Shown here: positions 46,704 through 59,225 of the stretch, in pieces
Position numbering within the stretch: position 1 is the stretch's first letter
How the letters are laid out: the number at the start of each line of letters is the position of its first letter
Source of the DNA: Pogostemon cablin
Taxonomy: Eukaryota; Streptophyta; Magnoliopsida; Lamiales; Lamiaceae
Direction: 5' to 3'
Assembly (NCBI GenBank): GCA_023678885.1
Contig: CM042958.1
Coordinates: 9,666,852-9,730,851, forward strand
DNA length: 64,000 nt
Made by a program: the position numbers and the translations under genes
The notes under the pieces: model-generated
The model's database searches: none
What the model was told of the DNA's origin: nothing
Seen by the model: the letters and a program-made list of their open reading frames with translations, nothing else

Positions 46704-48460
46704 CTACATCCTGGTTATCTTATCCATTCTTGTTGGTAGACCAATGGATTTAGACAAAGGGACTGTACATATTTTGGAATCAGAAGTGCTGAACGCATTC
46801 AACTTGCTAGCAAACTGAAACTCATCCATGGATTGCCTCTGTTTCCTCTGCTTGGCCTTAGTAGCTTCTGTCATGTTCATGTAGTTGGGTCTGCTCGTGT
46901 TACTCTCTTCTGTTCTGTCCGAAGCTGTGTTCCCAGAAACGGGAGTGAGGATCGACGACGAACCGGAGCTCTCATCGTAGAGAAAGTCAGAACTCGGGCT
47001 AGACGAGGAGTGAGTGGTTTGAAAACATAATGGTGGCTTTGCTGAAATCCTCTTAGTAACATTGTTCTTCCTCACTCTCGCTGAACTCTGTTCAGACAAC
47101 CTAGTGTGAATCCCCTTAAGTGGAGTAGTAGTCTCCAAAGTGGGATCATCATTGCTCACTTTCTCCATCAATCTATTCTCCCATGGCTTCGCCACCATCC
47201 ACCGTTCCAACCAGCTCCATCCATTGCTGTTCTTATCAAGCTCCCGACTCTTCAACGAAGACGAGGGGATCGAAACACGAGTGCACGAATCACAGCTCTG
47301 AATCGATTTCCACTACCAAAATAGCACACAATTTAGCCACCATTCATTTCAAAGAATGAACAAAAGGTTGATCAACTAACTAACTACCTACCTTTTGAGC
47401 AATAGAATATGCAAGTGCTCTCTCTCTCTTCACAGCTCCCTCTTGCCTCATCTGTATCTTGGCCTTAACCTCTTCAAGAGTACCTCTACTATCACACCAC
47501 CCCTCCTGTCAACACACATCCAACAAACTCAACAACTAATAATCAAATCCAACAAAATTGACAATGACACTCAACACTGGTATACCTCAGCTTGTTTCAA
47601 CACTTGATTCTCCTGGTGGCGCTCATCCAACATCTTCTGCACAGCTTGTCCCTCCTCGGACATACGCACACGACGAGCACGAACTCGAGCTTGAACTCGA
47701 ACAAGAGCTTGCATACACCTAAGTGTAACCGCAGCTTGTTTTCGAACCTGTCGCCCTCGGACAATGGCCTGAAGCCTCACCAATCCTTTCAAAGCCCTTA
47801 AGGCTCTTCTTGCCTATATCATTTGGACATCATCAAACATTAGAATTGAATCTTAATCATGACATGTTTGGATCAAGAAATGCTCACCAAGAATCCTCTG
47901 AATGCAGTTTGGATTCTGATAGCAGCCCATTCTTGCCTCACCACTTTGAAATCTTTAGGAGGAGCTCTAACAACAGTTGCAACAGCAGCATTGAAAGCTT
48001 CATTGTTAACAGATGATGAATCAGAAGAGAAATCTGATGCTTCCCCTATTTTTTTCAGATTTTTCCATGAGGACCCACCAATAAGGTCTCCTGAACTCCT
48101 CCAAATCTTCCATTTCTTGCCTTTTCCACCTACTTTTTCCTTTAAAATATCAAAAAGCAAACACATTAAAATGGAATCAGATCCTACTAAAAAGTTTATG
48201 TGGGAAAGATTTTGACAAAACTTAGATTCAAAATGAACATCAGCATTATGAACTTATGTGATTTATGACCATTTCTAGTCAAGATTTATATGACAAGAAA
48301 ACCAATTTCCATGAGAGCAAAATTCAAGGAATTACTACAAACTAAAGACTGAAACAAACAGATTTAAAGCTTTAGGCAAGGATCTCAAGCTTACATTGTC
48401 ATCCTTATCCGGCTTCTTGAGTCCTATCAATGCTTTAACCCATTTTCCAGAAGCCCCCAT
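46704..48460 (-). CDS. IQD (IQ67-domain) calmodulin-binding protein
   Basis: Five exons on the minus strand: 48395-48460, 47888-48139, 47586-47813, 47392-47505 and 46704-47312, encoding 422 residues. IQD proteins bind calmodulin and act as plant-specific scaffolds, often at microtubules, the plasma membrane or the nucleus, in cell shape and growth. The N-terminus MGASGKWVKALIGLKK is typical. The IQ67 domain (about 94-160) contains IQTAFRGFL split by the conserved intron from ARRALRALKG, then LVRLQAIVRGRQVRKQAAV and MQALVRVQARVRARRVR. Further family blocks are EGWCDSRGTLEEVK, KRERALAYSIAQK and GWSWLERWMVAKPWE. The C-terminal YMNMTEATKAKQRKQR is also conserved. Similarity is closest to the IQD6/7/8-type group, from memory. 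A (CT)n run lies in the presumed 5' leader (48518-48553). Confidence 0.93.
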
Positions 48461-48516
48461 TGCAGAAAACCAACCACTTTCGTACACAAACCTCCCTTCT
48501 AAACCAAGCTTATAAG

Positions 48517-48557
<41 letters not shown>

Positions 48558-51500
48558 AAATCAAGAACAAAGGATGGGAAGAAGCAATGATATAGTCTGT
48601 GTTTGTGTGTATTAAATGACTGAATGAAGCAATTGGACCAGAGGCTTTAAGAGCTGTGAAAAAAAATGTCTGTTTTTGCTTAGAAAGAATAAAATTTTAA
48701 ATATGAACAATCATAGAGTGAGGGGGGCTTCCAGGGGTAGGGTAGGTGTAGTTCAAAGTTCAAACCATTATGAATAAATCATTAAGGATTTTGCCCCTAA
48801 TTATACTTCATTAAGGAATAATAATGGTAGGATATCTGGATTTTTATATCTTAATTAGACTAGATTCCTTCCTTCCAAACATCAAAATATTATATGGGAG
48901 CTATATTTGAAACATCATTCATTGCTTTCTCAAACATAATTTGTTGGCATGATTGAAATATAAAATATAAATGATAAAACCTTTTTTTTCCCACTAAAAT
49001 GGAGAAAGATTAATCTATTATCACTAATTTCTTGATTTTAGTGGGGGTGTGGCGTAGTAGAAAACGTGGTGGTTAGTGGTGAAAACTGTGTGTGTGTGTG
49101 TGTTATTACATTATTATTAATTAATTGTGTTTAATTAAGAGTGAGCCGTTGGTTTGATATTTGAAATTCAAAAAATGAAGAGAGGTGGGGCCATTCCCGC
49201 TCGAGTGGAGTCTTGGAAATGCCCTCGATAATCGAGGATACTTACGATAATGGCAATTTGGACATGGATCTTAAAAAGGCACGACCCGTTTGGAGTGGAG
49301 CATCAAAAGGTACAAATTAAAATTGGATTTTATGGTCTTAATGTAGACAAACAAATCCATAAAGTTCAGTGCATTGTGAACGTTTATCTATCTTGTCTCC
49401 AAGGGGGCCTTTTTTATTTTAAAAATAATGATAATTATTTCATAATGTTGTTTTCAAAAAAAAATTTGATAATGTTATTTCATTGTTCCAAATTAATGAA
49501 CATATATCACACTTAAATAAATTAAATTAAAATACAATTAAAGCAAAGTTATGCAATTAATGAGTTTCTGAGAAATTTCAAGACAATTGACAACACAGAA
49601 GGACTATTTGACTTTTAGCATGCAGAAAAGAGTCAATAAAAATAATATTAATATTAATCAATAATTGGAAAAAAGAAAAAGAAGGGACATTTCATTGTCA
49701 AAAAATAGGGGACCTCCTTTTAAAGGGTTGAACTGCCCAAATCAATCAACATTCTTGATTGTTACTTTCTTAATAATTTACCTTTTTAATCCTTTCTTTT
49801 AACCAATTTTTTTCTATATGATCATAGTTTACTATTTTGAAATTTATTTTAATATGATTTTTTTTTTAAAAAAACAAATTATTTCCGTGATTGCATTGGA
49901 TTCTTTTTCTATGTACCCCACATAAGAAAATAAAGATTCAAGAAAACAAATAATAATAAATAAATGAATAAAATTGAACAGAAAGAATTAGGAGTATTAA
50001 ATTAGCAGGCATGCAATTGCACCGAGGTTGAAACTTGAGAACTTGCTGTCACTTTTGTCCTAACTATTTATTTTAATCAGAATTTAATCATTTTTATTTC
50101 TCCTATTTACTCATTGGACTGTCAGAACTAGCTTCCCAATTATGTCAAAATTACAACATTGTAAAATTAAGCGTATTTTATACTTCCTCCGTCTCACACT
50201 TATCTTCGTACTTTCCGTTTTTGTTCATCTCATACTTATCTTCACCATCCAAAAAATGAATCTTCACATTAACTAACAGCCTCAAAAGTTATCCTAATTT
50301 CAAAAATACTATTCTCACTTAACACACATAACATACTCCATCTGTCTGCTTTCAAGGGTATCAACTTTCCATTTTGGGCATCCGCCCCCAAGGGTCTCAT
50401 TTCCTTATTTATTCACACACACCCACTAATACAACTAAAAAAAGGGACACACATCTCCACTAATACAACTATCCACTACACATTAAATAACAATACTCCT
50501 TAATCTCCGTGCCCAAAAGCAAATTACATCCTTGAATCCGGACGGAATGAGAACTTTATAATTTATTTATTACCTAAAAATACTAGAATACCCCTACAAA
50601 GTCAATAAACTTGGTCAAAAAGTAACTTTTCTTTAACTCTGTATCTACATTATTGGTACAGATAAATTTGAGACGGAGGGAGTACAAATCAGAATACTAA
50701 AAGCAATACAATCTTTGTTTATAAAAAACCCAAAAAGTTACATAACACTAAAATATCACTTTTATATTTTGTCAAATGCATTGATGTATAATCTTTTGGA
50801 AGTCATATTAGAAAATTATGAAGTATTATTGTTTAATAAATTTGCATTCACATGCTTGGTTCATTCTTCATTCTAGAAATAGCAATATAAAATTTAAAAA
50901 AAAAATCCCTTTTCAGAGTACTTGAGGAAGACAGGAAGTGCTACTTTTTTTTACTAAATGTGAAATGAGTACTTTAAAATTGCATAATCAATTAAAGAAA
51001 TAAAATTCTAGTACAACATAGAATTGGACAGCCTTAAAATAGATATTCCATTAATAATTATTAGTCCACTATTATATATCCAAGGTAGTTTAGTCACATC
51101 TATTTTATTACCTTGACTGACAGACATTTACTGCTTTCGAATGTAACACCAGTCAACAGTTAATTATAAAATACCTGCAGCCAATGAAATTCCTTGGAAT
51201 CTTATTTTTATTATTAAATCACAGTTTTTAAAGCCAATGACATAATTTCTCTAACATGTAATTAGTGGATTATATGTACATTTTATTACTCATTTAAAAT
51301 TCTCATTACAAAAGAAAAAACAATGAAAAAAGATTTAGATATATAATTTCATTCGACCTTTGATGCATCATGCATAGCAGTATGATTTGGTTAAAAAAAA
51401 AAAAGACAAAATCAAGTGAAGGCTAGCAATAATTAATGAATTAATTGTTACATTAAAGAAGTTACTAGAATCTTGAACTCAAAAGTGTAAGGCTTATTCT

Positions 51501-51706
51501 ATGGACAACAATAATCAAACAATGAAAACTATTAAGCTAAGCTAAGCTATCAACTATAGTTACTAACATCATGATGCAAGATATTATTTGTTTGGTTGGA
51601 TGACAACCTAACTCACAACTCAATCTCTCCAGTATCATTGTAGATTCATAGTGCCTCTTGTAAGAACTTAAATCCCCAACACCATTGGCGTAAGTTGTTA
51701 GGACTA
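48461..51706. other. Intergenic region upstream of IQD and downstream of IQM
   Basis: Contains the IQD 5' leader with a GA/CT microsatellite (48518-48553), a short (TG)n run near 49090-49102, and otherwise AT-rich sequence. A nested pair of Stowaway-type MITEs at 50183-50682 is listed separately. The 88-codon frame at 49250-49516 has no family resemblance. Confidence 0.5.
50183..50682. mobile_element. Stowaway-type MITE with a second MITE inserted in it
   Basis: The outer ends cttcctccgtctcacac and gagacggagggag are flanked by TA. The interior matches 13582-13869 but is interrupted after aacatac by a second element, about 50336-50552, with ends ctccatctgtctgctttcaa and ggacggaatgag. The host sequence then resumes as tttataatttatttattacc. 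Confidence 0.7.
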
Positions 51707-53795
51707 TCAACAAGGAGTTGAAGGGGACACCCTAGGGCTAGGGATGCCCATGTATGATAACCTAGGCGACAAACGAATCATCGGGCCGGGCCTTGGCGAG
51801 GGGATCGGCAAATCACTCTTGGAGTAGTAAGGTGATGGATTGACTGTTGGTGAGAGATTGACTTTCTCAAGTGCTTGAGATTGAAGCTCCATTGGGTAGT
51901 CCCTCACACATCCAATCCTTGGCCCGACTCCACTTGACCACTTGCAAGACAAAGTCTTGGTCAGGTCGAGTCGAGCAGGGTTTATATTGCTCGTGTCGAT
52001 TGCCTTTCTGCCCTTGCACTCGATTATTGTGCTTGTGGCAAGTCCTGGTTCCGGTCCCTCGTTTACCAATTTAGCTTCGGACGTGTCATCATCTATCGAA
52101 CATCTCTGCAGAGAATTGAAAAATTATACTACTTAGTTTCTATGCATAAAACAATCAATCAAGGTTCATTCATAGCACTAACTATATATATATACCTTGA
52201 CATTAGTCAAATCTACATGGTTTTCTTCAAGAAAACTGATGAACTCCTTGAAGTTCTCCTCTGTTGGAAGATAATGACCACTGTAGGGCCATATCGCCTG
52301 CGAAAACGAGTAAGAATGAGCGGTTTGGGGGAAATAAGGTCAGGATCATGTCTGTTAAATGAGCAATCTGAGATGCTAATGTTGTACCTCAAGAACGCCA
52401 TCACGGGCAACGAGTCGACCAGCTGCAGTTGTAGCTCCACCCGACAAAAAACTCGAATGTTGAAAAGAACCTTTTCTTTTCTCTCCAACATACAAACATC
52501 TTGATGTGCTAAGCACAAAAATCCACTTGGATTCCTCATTGGTGTTCAATAGAATACCACTTTGCTTGTAAATTAACTTCTTTTCCATAACAACTACTTC
52601 ATATGCCTCTCTCTCTTTCTACGATAAACACAAACACAAACGTAAGATACTAACTATGCATGACAAGAAAGTTCCTTTGTTCTTGAATGAAGACTTACGG
52701 GTCCAAGGTATTGTATGCATTGTCGTTGCAGATCGACTCTAGGGCAGCTCGGAAGGTTTACTTCCTTGCCATCACCAATGTCCAACCTTCATGAGAGAGA
52801 ATACACAATGAACATTAGGCATTCAAAACTGTGTGTTATGGATTAACATATCACGTGTGTATTCTTACCAATAGAAGAAAGGTTGGTAGCTCTTCCTTTC
52901 GAACCAAACATCATAGTAGAAGTGCAGGTTACGCCCATAGCGATGGCGAGGATCAATCTATACCGAACAAGAAACAAGATCATCAGATAAATATGTCATA
53001 CTAAACCTTCATCATAATATGCATCGTATGAAAGAGAATCATTACAGCTTCAAGCCAATGATGCAGAGCTAGTTTCTGAGCTTTATCATCCTTGAGCAGA
53101 CCTTTGCCAACCTAAGACCAACAAACGTCGAATCTTTATCCACATCCACAAAACATTATGACATTATGTAATAACCTAGTCATGTTTCCATGTATACCTT
53201 AGCAGCCCTTGTTCTTGCACGATCCCACCTCGATGCAGCACTTTCGTGTTCGTTGCTATTGAAAAACGAGATAGAGCTTCGATTGAGAGCTACCGAATCC
53301 AACGCTTTCCACCTAGAACAGAGATTGAAACACATTCAGAATTAGTGGATCAATCAAGACATATATATAGTTGATTAAAATTTGACACGATAACGACACG
53401 AACCAGAGCTCTTCAACCACAACAGCACAATCAGCAAGGTTTCTTCTAGTCCTATAACTCTTGTACACTTTCTGCACCTTAGTTGCTGCATCATCAAGCT
53501 CACTGATAGGCCTAGGGGAAAAGAACACACACGATTCCCGCGCCACGGGAATCGGAGAAACGATGCTCGATTTCGGCTCGATAACTAAATCCATCCCTAC
53601 AACTAGTTCTTTCAAAGGGACATGTTTCTCAAGTTTTTGCTTCTCAGATTTGGGGGTTTTCTCTCTCTCCTCTTCTTTGCTACCAAAGCTAATTGACCTA
53701 GCAATCTGTGTTTCTAAATCATCCGATAAATCGAAAATCTTAGACCTCAATTTTCCATTCCATGTGGACACAAGTAACGAAAACGACATTCCCAT
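51707..53795 (-). CDS. IQM (IQ-motif, calmodulin-binding) family protein
   Basis: Eight coding exons on the minus strand: 53404-53795, 53198-53312, 53046-53111, 52869-52957, 52699-52786, 52388-52618, 52196-52297 and 51707-52105, with GT-AG introns and consistent phases, giving 493 residues. IQM proteins bind calmodulin, in some members without calcium, and are linked to stomatal movement and hormone or stress responses. The start at 53795 gives MGMSFSLL, like other IQMs. One IQ motif lies at 103-118 (AATKVQKVYKSYRTRR). Family blocks after it include LALHHWLEA, IDPRHRYGRNLHFYY, FFYWLDIGDGKEVNL, CPRVDLQRQCIQYLGP and IWPYSGHYLPTEENF. The C-terminal tail is proline/serine-rich (SPRPGPMIRLSPRLSY). 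A 5'-UTR intron is likely at 53823-54015, bounded by GTAACC and TTCAG. Confidence 0.92.
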
Positions 53796-54157
53796 TTGCA
53801 ACCACTCTCAAATTATTGATTCCTGAAGAGAGAAAAACTTGCCCAAATTGTTCTGAACAAGATTAACAACGAATCAGCAAGAATTCAGCACTCGTGATAC
53901 AATAATCATGCAACTGGGAAATTAAACAACAGACGAACAAATTCATGCGCAAAAATCTTCGAACAAGAACGAAAGCAGCAATTGTAAGAATTTTGTATGA
54001 GAAGAAGGGGGTTACCTTGGAGAAGATTGATGAAGCAAAATCAGTGTTTAGATGATTTCTGTTGTTTAATTAATTTGACTCTTGGACATGATATTTTGTA
54101 ATAAATGCAGCGACCTACTGTGTACGTACTCATGAACAAGTGGCTGCACTCTGTTTT

Positions 54158-54165
54158 ATTTATAT
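54158..54165 (-). promoter_or_regulatory. Candidate TATA box of the IQM gene
   Basis: TATATAAA on the minus strand, about 140 bp upstream of the inferred end of the non-coding first exon. Confidence 0.5.
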
Positions 54166-54179
54166 AGATAGATGATTTT

Positions 54180-56805
54180 TGTTCGTATATTAAACGCGTT
54201 CTTCTTGAAATTAAAATTCAATGATTATTTTTTTTAGTGAAATTTTATTTCTAACCAATTAAATAATTAATAAATCATAATAAATTGATAAAGTTTGGTT
54301 TTGTAGTAGTAGTTGATTCAACAACCATAAAACTTCAAAGTCAACCATGAAGGTGTAAGAATAGAAGTGACGCATATAATTCCAGCCAAATCAAAAGAGA
54401 AAAAAACTTGTGGAAAATCTTGAAAGTTGTTGACTAGAGAATTTTCGAGGAAGTAATTTATTAATCCTCTTGTTTTTGACTAAATTGCATCCTAATTATA
54501 TTTAATTTGCATTCTAGTTATATTTAATTTGTATTTTGATAATATATCTACATGCATACGTTTCTTTCTTTCTAAATTACGAGTACTCCCTCATTTGTAC
54601 AATTGTACTCATATTAATAAAACTATTATTATTTATTTTATTATTATTTTTTTAATAAGAGTACGTTGAAGAGTTACTAGTAAATTCTATTTTCTTTTCA
54701 TGGAACATAAATAGAGGTGAAACGGATTAAAGTGGAATTGAGTCATAATACAAATGGGACATAAAAAAGAAGTATCCAAAATAAAAAATAAAAAAACATA
54801 TAAGTGGGTAGATCTAGTGTCCTTTAAAAGCAATAAAATCATTCTTCAATTTAAAAAAAAAGGAACATAGTATAATCTTCTTATATATTAAAAAAAAATA
54901 AGTTTCCAAATATAAATTTACAAAATGTGAGATGACAGACATATGTTCCTTCAATATTTATTATATTTTATAAAATGTGTGGTGACAGACATAAGTTAAT
55001 TGAATATTAATTACATTTTAAAAATTGTGAGATGACTTATTATTATTTGTTTAGGAAATTTATTCTTTTGTAATTCATTTCTTTATTATTTTTAATAAGT
55101 AAAATATGTTTTTTGAAATAAAATTAAAATATGTGAGGTGTCAAAGTGTATTTGATATTTATGATTATTTAACTCTTTTTTTATACTATTAAAATTTAAT
55201 AAATTAAAATATAAATTAAGTAATATCAAATTTGAGATTTATAACTATAATAAAACAATGTATTATTAGAATTTTTATTTTAAATAAATTTTAACTTATT
55301 TAATTTCATTTATATTAAAACAAAAATTTTAAGGAATGAGCTATGAAATGTTTCAACAAATACATGTTTGGTATAATAATAAAATCATTAATATAAGAAT
55401 ATTATAAAATTTTTATTATTTATTTATACAGAATGAATTTTATATTTGTAATATTATTTAAATGCTTAAAGTTGATGGTGTAAATAGAGGTAAATTATAG
55501 TATTTGTACTATTTTTAAATGACTAATGTATACTATAAATATTGTTACTAAAAAGTATTATAGCTACACATTAATTTTGAAAGTGTGTTTATTTTATTTT
55601 ATTTTGAATTTTAGGTTATGTCATGGTTGCTGCAAGGATGAGTTTACTTTAATTATTGATGATGATAACTATAAGTTTGATCAATTGTATAGTGTATTCT
55701 ATGCACTAAGTTTTCGTTTTGATATCATAATTTAAATAAAATATGATATCCTTAAAATATATGTACAATGTAACTGTCTTTTACATATTTTATATTTTAT
55801 AAAATTAAGTTTTACATTTATTTATTTGAAAATTACTCCTCACAGTTAGTTAAATTTGATTAAATATGAATGTTCTTTCACTTCTACTATTCTTACTATG
55901 AGTTTTACTAGAGGAAGAAAGTACATAGTTGAAAAACTTAAAAATTTTCAATGAGATTAAATGGTTTTTAAAGTTTTAGATATGAATTCCACCAAATATT
56001 CGTATATGATTTCAAAGGTATGACACATCAATCAGTATACCTATTTTGATATTATCTGATAATGCTGAGGAGGATCACTTCAACTTTAGTGATAGCAATG
56101 TTTTCTATTTATGTGAAATAAATTAAAAATGCATGTTTTTCACTTTGGTTAAATTTATATATCTTAAAATATTTTTTTTGATCAAACAATAAATTATTCT
56201 TTCAATTATTCTAAATGGATATCATTATTTTAAATTTAAAAATAATAAATAAATAACAAATATGATAACCCTCGGCACTGTACTAGTACATATAATAGTA
56301 TAATATATATACTCTTCTATGTAATTCGATATACTTTTCAACGTAACAATCTATTACTTTTAATAATATTCTAGTACATAACGAATTATAATTTTTTTAA
56401 GAAAAAAATTTGATATTCCTAAAATTAAAAAAAAAAAAAAAACTCCACCTAATTGCGTTGAAGCATGAACTAAATATTAAATATTAAGGGCTTGTTACTT
56501 ATTGCAGCAACAAGATTACGACATTGGATGTCGTGTGGACTTGGCTAATTTTATAAATTACTACAATTATTTTATTGGTTTAGATTGTGACAAATGCTTC
56601 TATCATATTTTGTGTGATAAATATTACATCATCTCTCTCTTTATTTATATTTTTCGAAATAACACTTTAACTAGTATATCTAATAAATTTATAATTAATT
56701 GAGGATTAAATTAAGTTTTCACAATTCAACTGGTCAAATAAATTCAACCAAACATTTGACAGTTTAATACAATTTGGCTATATTTTACTAATTGTATAAT
56801 AATTA
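54180..56805. other. AT-rich intergenic region
   Basis: No gene recognised. Direct repeats of aaaatgtgagatgacagaca-like sequence lie near 54920-55040 (three copies). Small frames at 55526-55735 and 56502-56702 have no family resemblance. Confidence 0.45.
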
Positions 56806-57095
56806 ATTGAGGGAGACTCTTGTGCCCCGGGCACACCGTGCGGCCTTTAGAATTTAGTACTATGGGTAAGAGTATATTGTTTTGTTCTAAAGGGTATATA
56901 TTTTAATTAATAAGGGTACACTATTTTGTTGTAAAGGGTATACATTTTTCATTAATATTTTTTATTTTTCTTTAGAAAATAAAGGGTACACATCTTTATA
57001 CTAAATGATATACAATTTAACACAAAATTCTAATTCTAAAAGTGTACGAAATGTGGTCCGTGCGCACGAGTGCACACAAGTTTTTGCCTAATTAA
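56806..57095. repeat. Dispersed repeat family 'gtgccccgggcacac / gggtacaca'
   Basis: It starts gagactcttgtgccccgggc and contains three gggtatac/gggtacac motifs and agaaaataaagggtacacat, then ends near gtgcgcacgagtgcacacaa. The order of motifs matches 32160-32510. Confidence 0.5.
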
Positions 57096-57155
57096 TAATC
57101 ATAGAGTTGGTTAACTCTTTAATTAATTAATATAGGAAAAACGTATACGTATATA

Positions 57156-57399
57156 CTCCTTCCGTCCCCTTGAAAGGTATCTGTTGACTTTTTGCACGTG
57201 GATTAAGGAGTATAATAATTTAATGTATAGTAAGGTGAGAGAAATAATATTTTAATGTGTAGTGGGTAGTTGTATTAGTGTTGAGTGTGGTGTCATGTGC
57301 AGTGGTTTTAGGTCACATCAATCCAAAAAGAAAAATGAGTCTTTGTAATGGGACGGATCAAAATGGAAAAATGGATAATTATCAAGGGAACGGGGGTAG
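57156..57399. mobile_element. Stowaway-type MITE
   Basis: The ends ctccttccgtccccttgaaa and ttatcaagggaacgggggtag are inverted and flanked by TA. The 66-codon minus-strand frame is not a gene. Confidence 0.65.
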
Positions 57400-57597
57400 T
57401 ATATTTGATCAAAAGCATATTATAATTTAGAGTGAGGTTCCTGTGCCCCGGGGACATCGTGCCCCTTTGCAATTTTCGTGTCCCTTTGCAATTTAAATCC
57501 CTCAGCAATACATAAATTTAAATAGAATATAGAGGGGGGAGGGTTGAGTTCACATAGAGACACGGCGTGTCCTGGGGGCGCAGGAGCTTTTGACTAT

Positions 57598-58490
57598 TGT
57601 TGATGGCTGTTCTTAGCTCGTTAATCAGTGCTTAGGAGATAAAGATATTTAATAACGAAACCAAGAACGAACACAATCAAACATAATGAACTATGAACAA
57701 AGGGATCAAAACCAATAGAAGATTCAATTCCCACCAAAGAACTCAATCGATTTTATTACTCTCCCTTAGAACAACCTCTTTTTTTCCTTGATTCTTACAA
57801 GTGTAATGTCTAAAACGAGTATGAGTCACATGCATCTCTCCTGTGAGAGACTATTTATACTGTCTCAAAACCCTAAACCAGAGCCAATCACCTTGCGCCA
57901 TTTGGATGGAGACAAGCCGCCTTTAATGAAGCTGTATGGTATGCCGACCAGCTACCAGAGAAGTTTGGACGCCATTGGTTACTTTTGCAGGGTTTCGCAA
58001 AGTATCTCCATCCTTTGCTGACTTCCCATTGGTTGTTCGAATAAGGTGTGTCAGTCAGTTGTTGTCTTCTAGTTAGGATTGCTGCCCAAGACACCTCTTC
58101 TTCCCGTTAGTCTTGTCTTCTAGCCTGCGGTATTTGTCAATCTTCATGATGGTGTTTGTTTTTCCCTATCCTGCTTCTGTTGCCTCTTTGATCCTCGGAT
58201 AGGTTGACTTTCGGTGCTGTGACACTCGTCCGAACTCTCAGCAGGGGAGTGACGTCGCCAAAGTTTCCTGCCGAGGGTGTTCCCTAGCCTCTGCCTTTTT
58301 AGCGGGTCCCTCATTGTTCTTTCCTCCCCTGGGCCCTCGGGCTGCCGTGACCTCATTGGACTGCCTCGATTGCCCTTTCAATTCTGTCCGCAGTTTGAGC
58401 CTATAGAGGGTTGGGCCCTTTTCTTCAAGTACAATAGGAGTTATTGGGCTTTTGGGCCTAACGAGCATGAGAGATATAATACTCATAACA
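57598..58490 (-). mobile_element. Probable solo LTR, 893 bp
   Basis: The segment is distinctly richer in GC and complexity than its flanks. It begins TGTTGATGG and ends CTCATAACA, giving the TG...CA form with short inverted termini TGTT/AACA. Flanks actat (57593-57597) and cctat (58491-58495) agree at four of five bases. On the minus strand cagtataaatagtctctcac (57845-57862 region) is a good promoter-like TATA box, suggesting minus orientation. No retrotransposon coding sequence flanks it, so unequal recombination may have left a single LTR. Frames in it (such as 58144-58486) have no family resemblance. Confidence 0.55.
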
Positions 58491-58495
58491 CCTAT

Positions 58496-58936
58496 AATTT
58501 AATAGAGATTAAGTATAGAAACAATGTATACACATATACAGATACACTATGTAAACAAGTATACTCTTAATTATCGAATATATATAGTATACTCCACAAT
58601 TTTAAAGCTTGATAAATGAAATAGAGTTTTTGACTGGTTAAACAGTCAAAGTGCAATTAATATACCATATTTCTCACTTTTAAATTAATTAATATTTCCC
58701 AGTAGAACGGTGGCTGGTCGGTCAATTTATCTAATTCTAACATATACTCCATGGTCATTTTTAAACTGAATTATTAATACAAAAATGTGATCTAAATAAA
58801 TAATTATTCAAATATATGAATAGTACATCATTTTGACTGACAATAAATATTGAAGTTTCTGGATTTAGATCAGCCTGGTTTTGTGTTTTAAAAATTGTAC
58901 ACGTAACATGAGAAAAAATTTATATTTAAATTTTGA
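58496..58936. other. AT-rich intergenic sequence
   Basis: Nothing recognisable. Confidence 0.4.
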
Positions 58937-59225
58937 ATTTCCTATAAAAAAATTCTTTTTTATGCAATGAAATTTATCAATAGAATTCAATCAATTGATA
59001 ATTACCAACAAATTGCTAATAAAAATTTTATGTACTTATTTTTTATTAACGGAATGCCAACAAATTTATAATAATAGATTACTTGAAAATATTTATTAAC
59101 ATAATTGAATACCAATTACCGCTCAACGGAAAGTTAACAATAAATTTTGTTGTAAATTCGTTGATAAATTAATTTAGCAATGAAATTAAAGTTTTTACCA
59201 ACGGAATATTAATAAAAAGATTTTT
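58937..59225. repeat. Degraded CACTA-like MITE
   Basis: Contains aaaaaattcttttttatgca, attaccaacaaattgctaat and tttaccaacggaat motifs of the family at 30058-30418, and ends tttttttcacta. The termini are decayed. Confidence 0.4.

Noticed and set aside
57788..58570. Several overlapping frames in a GC-richer block
   Set aside because: Frames on both strands lack any family signature; the block is better explained as a solo LTR.
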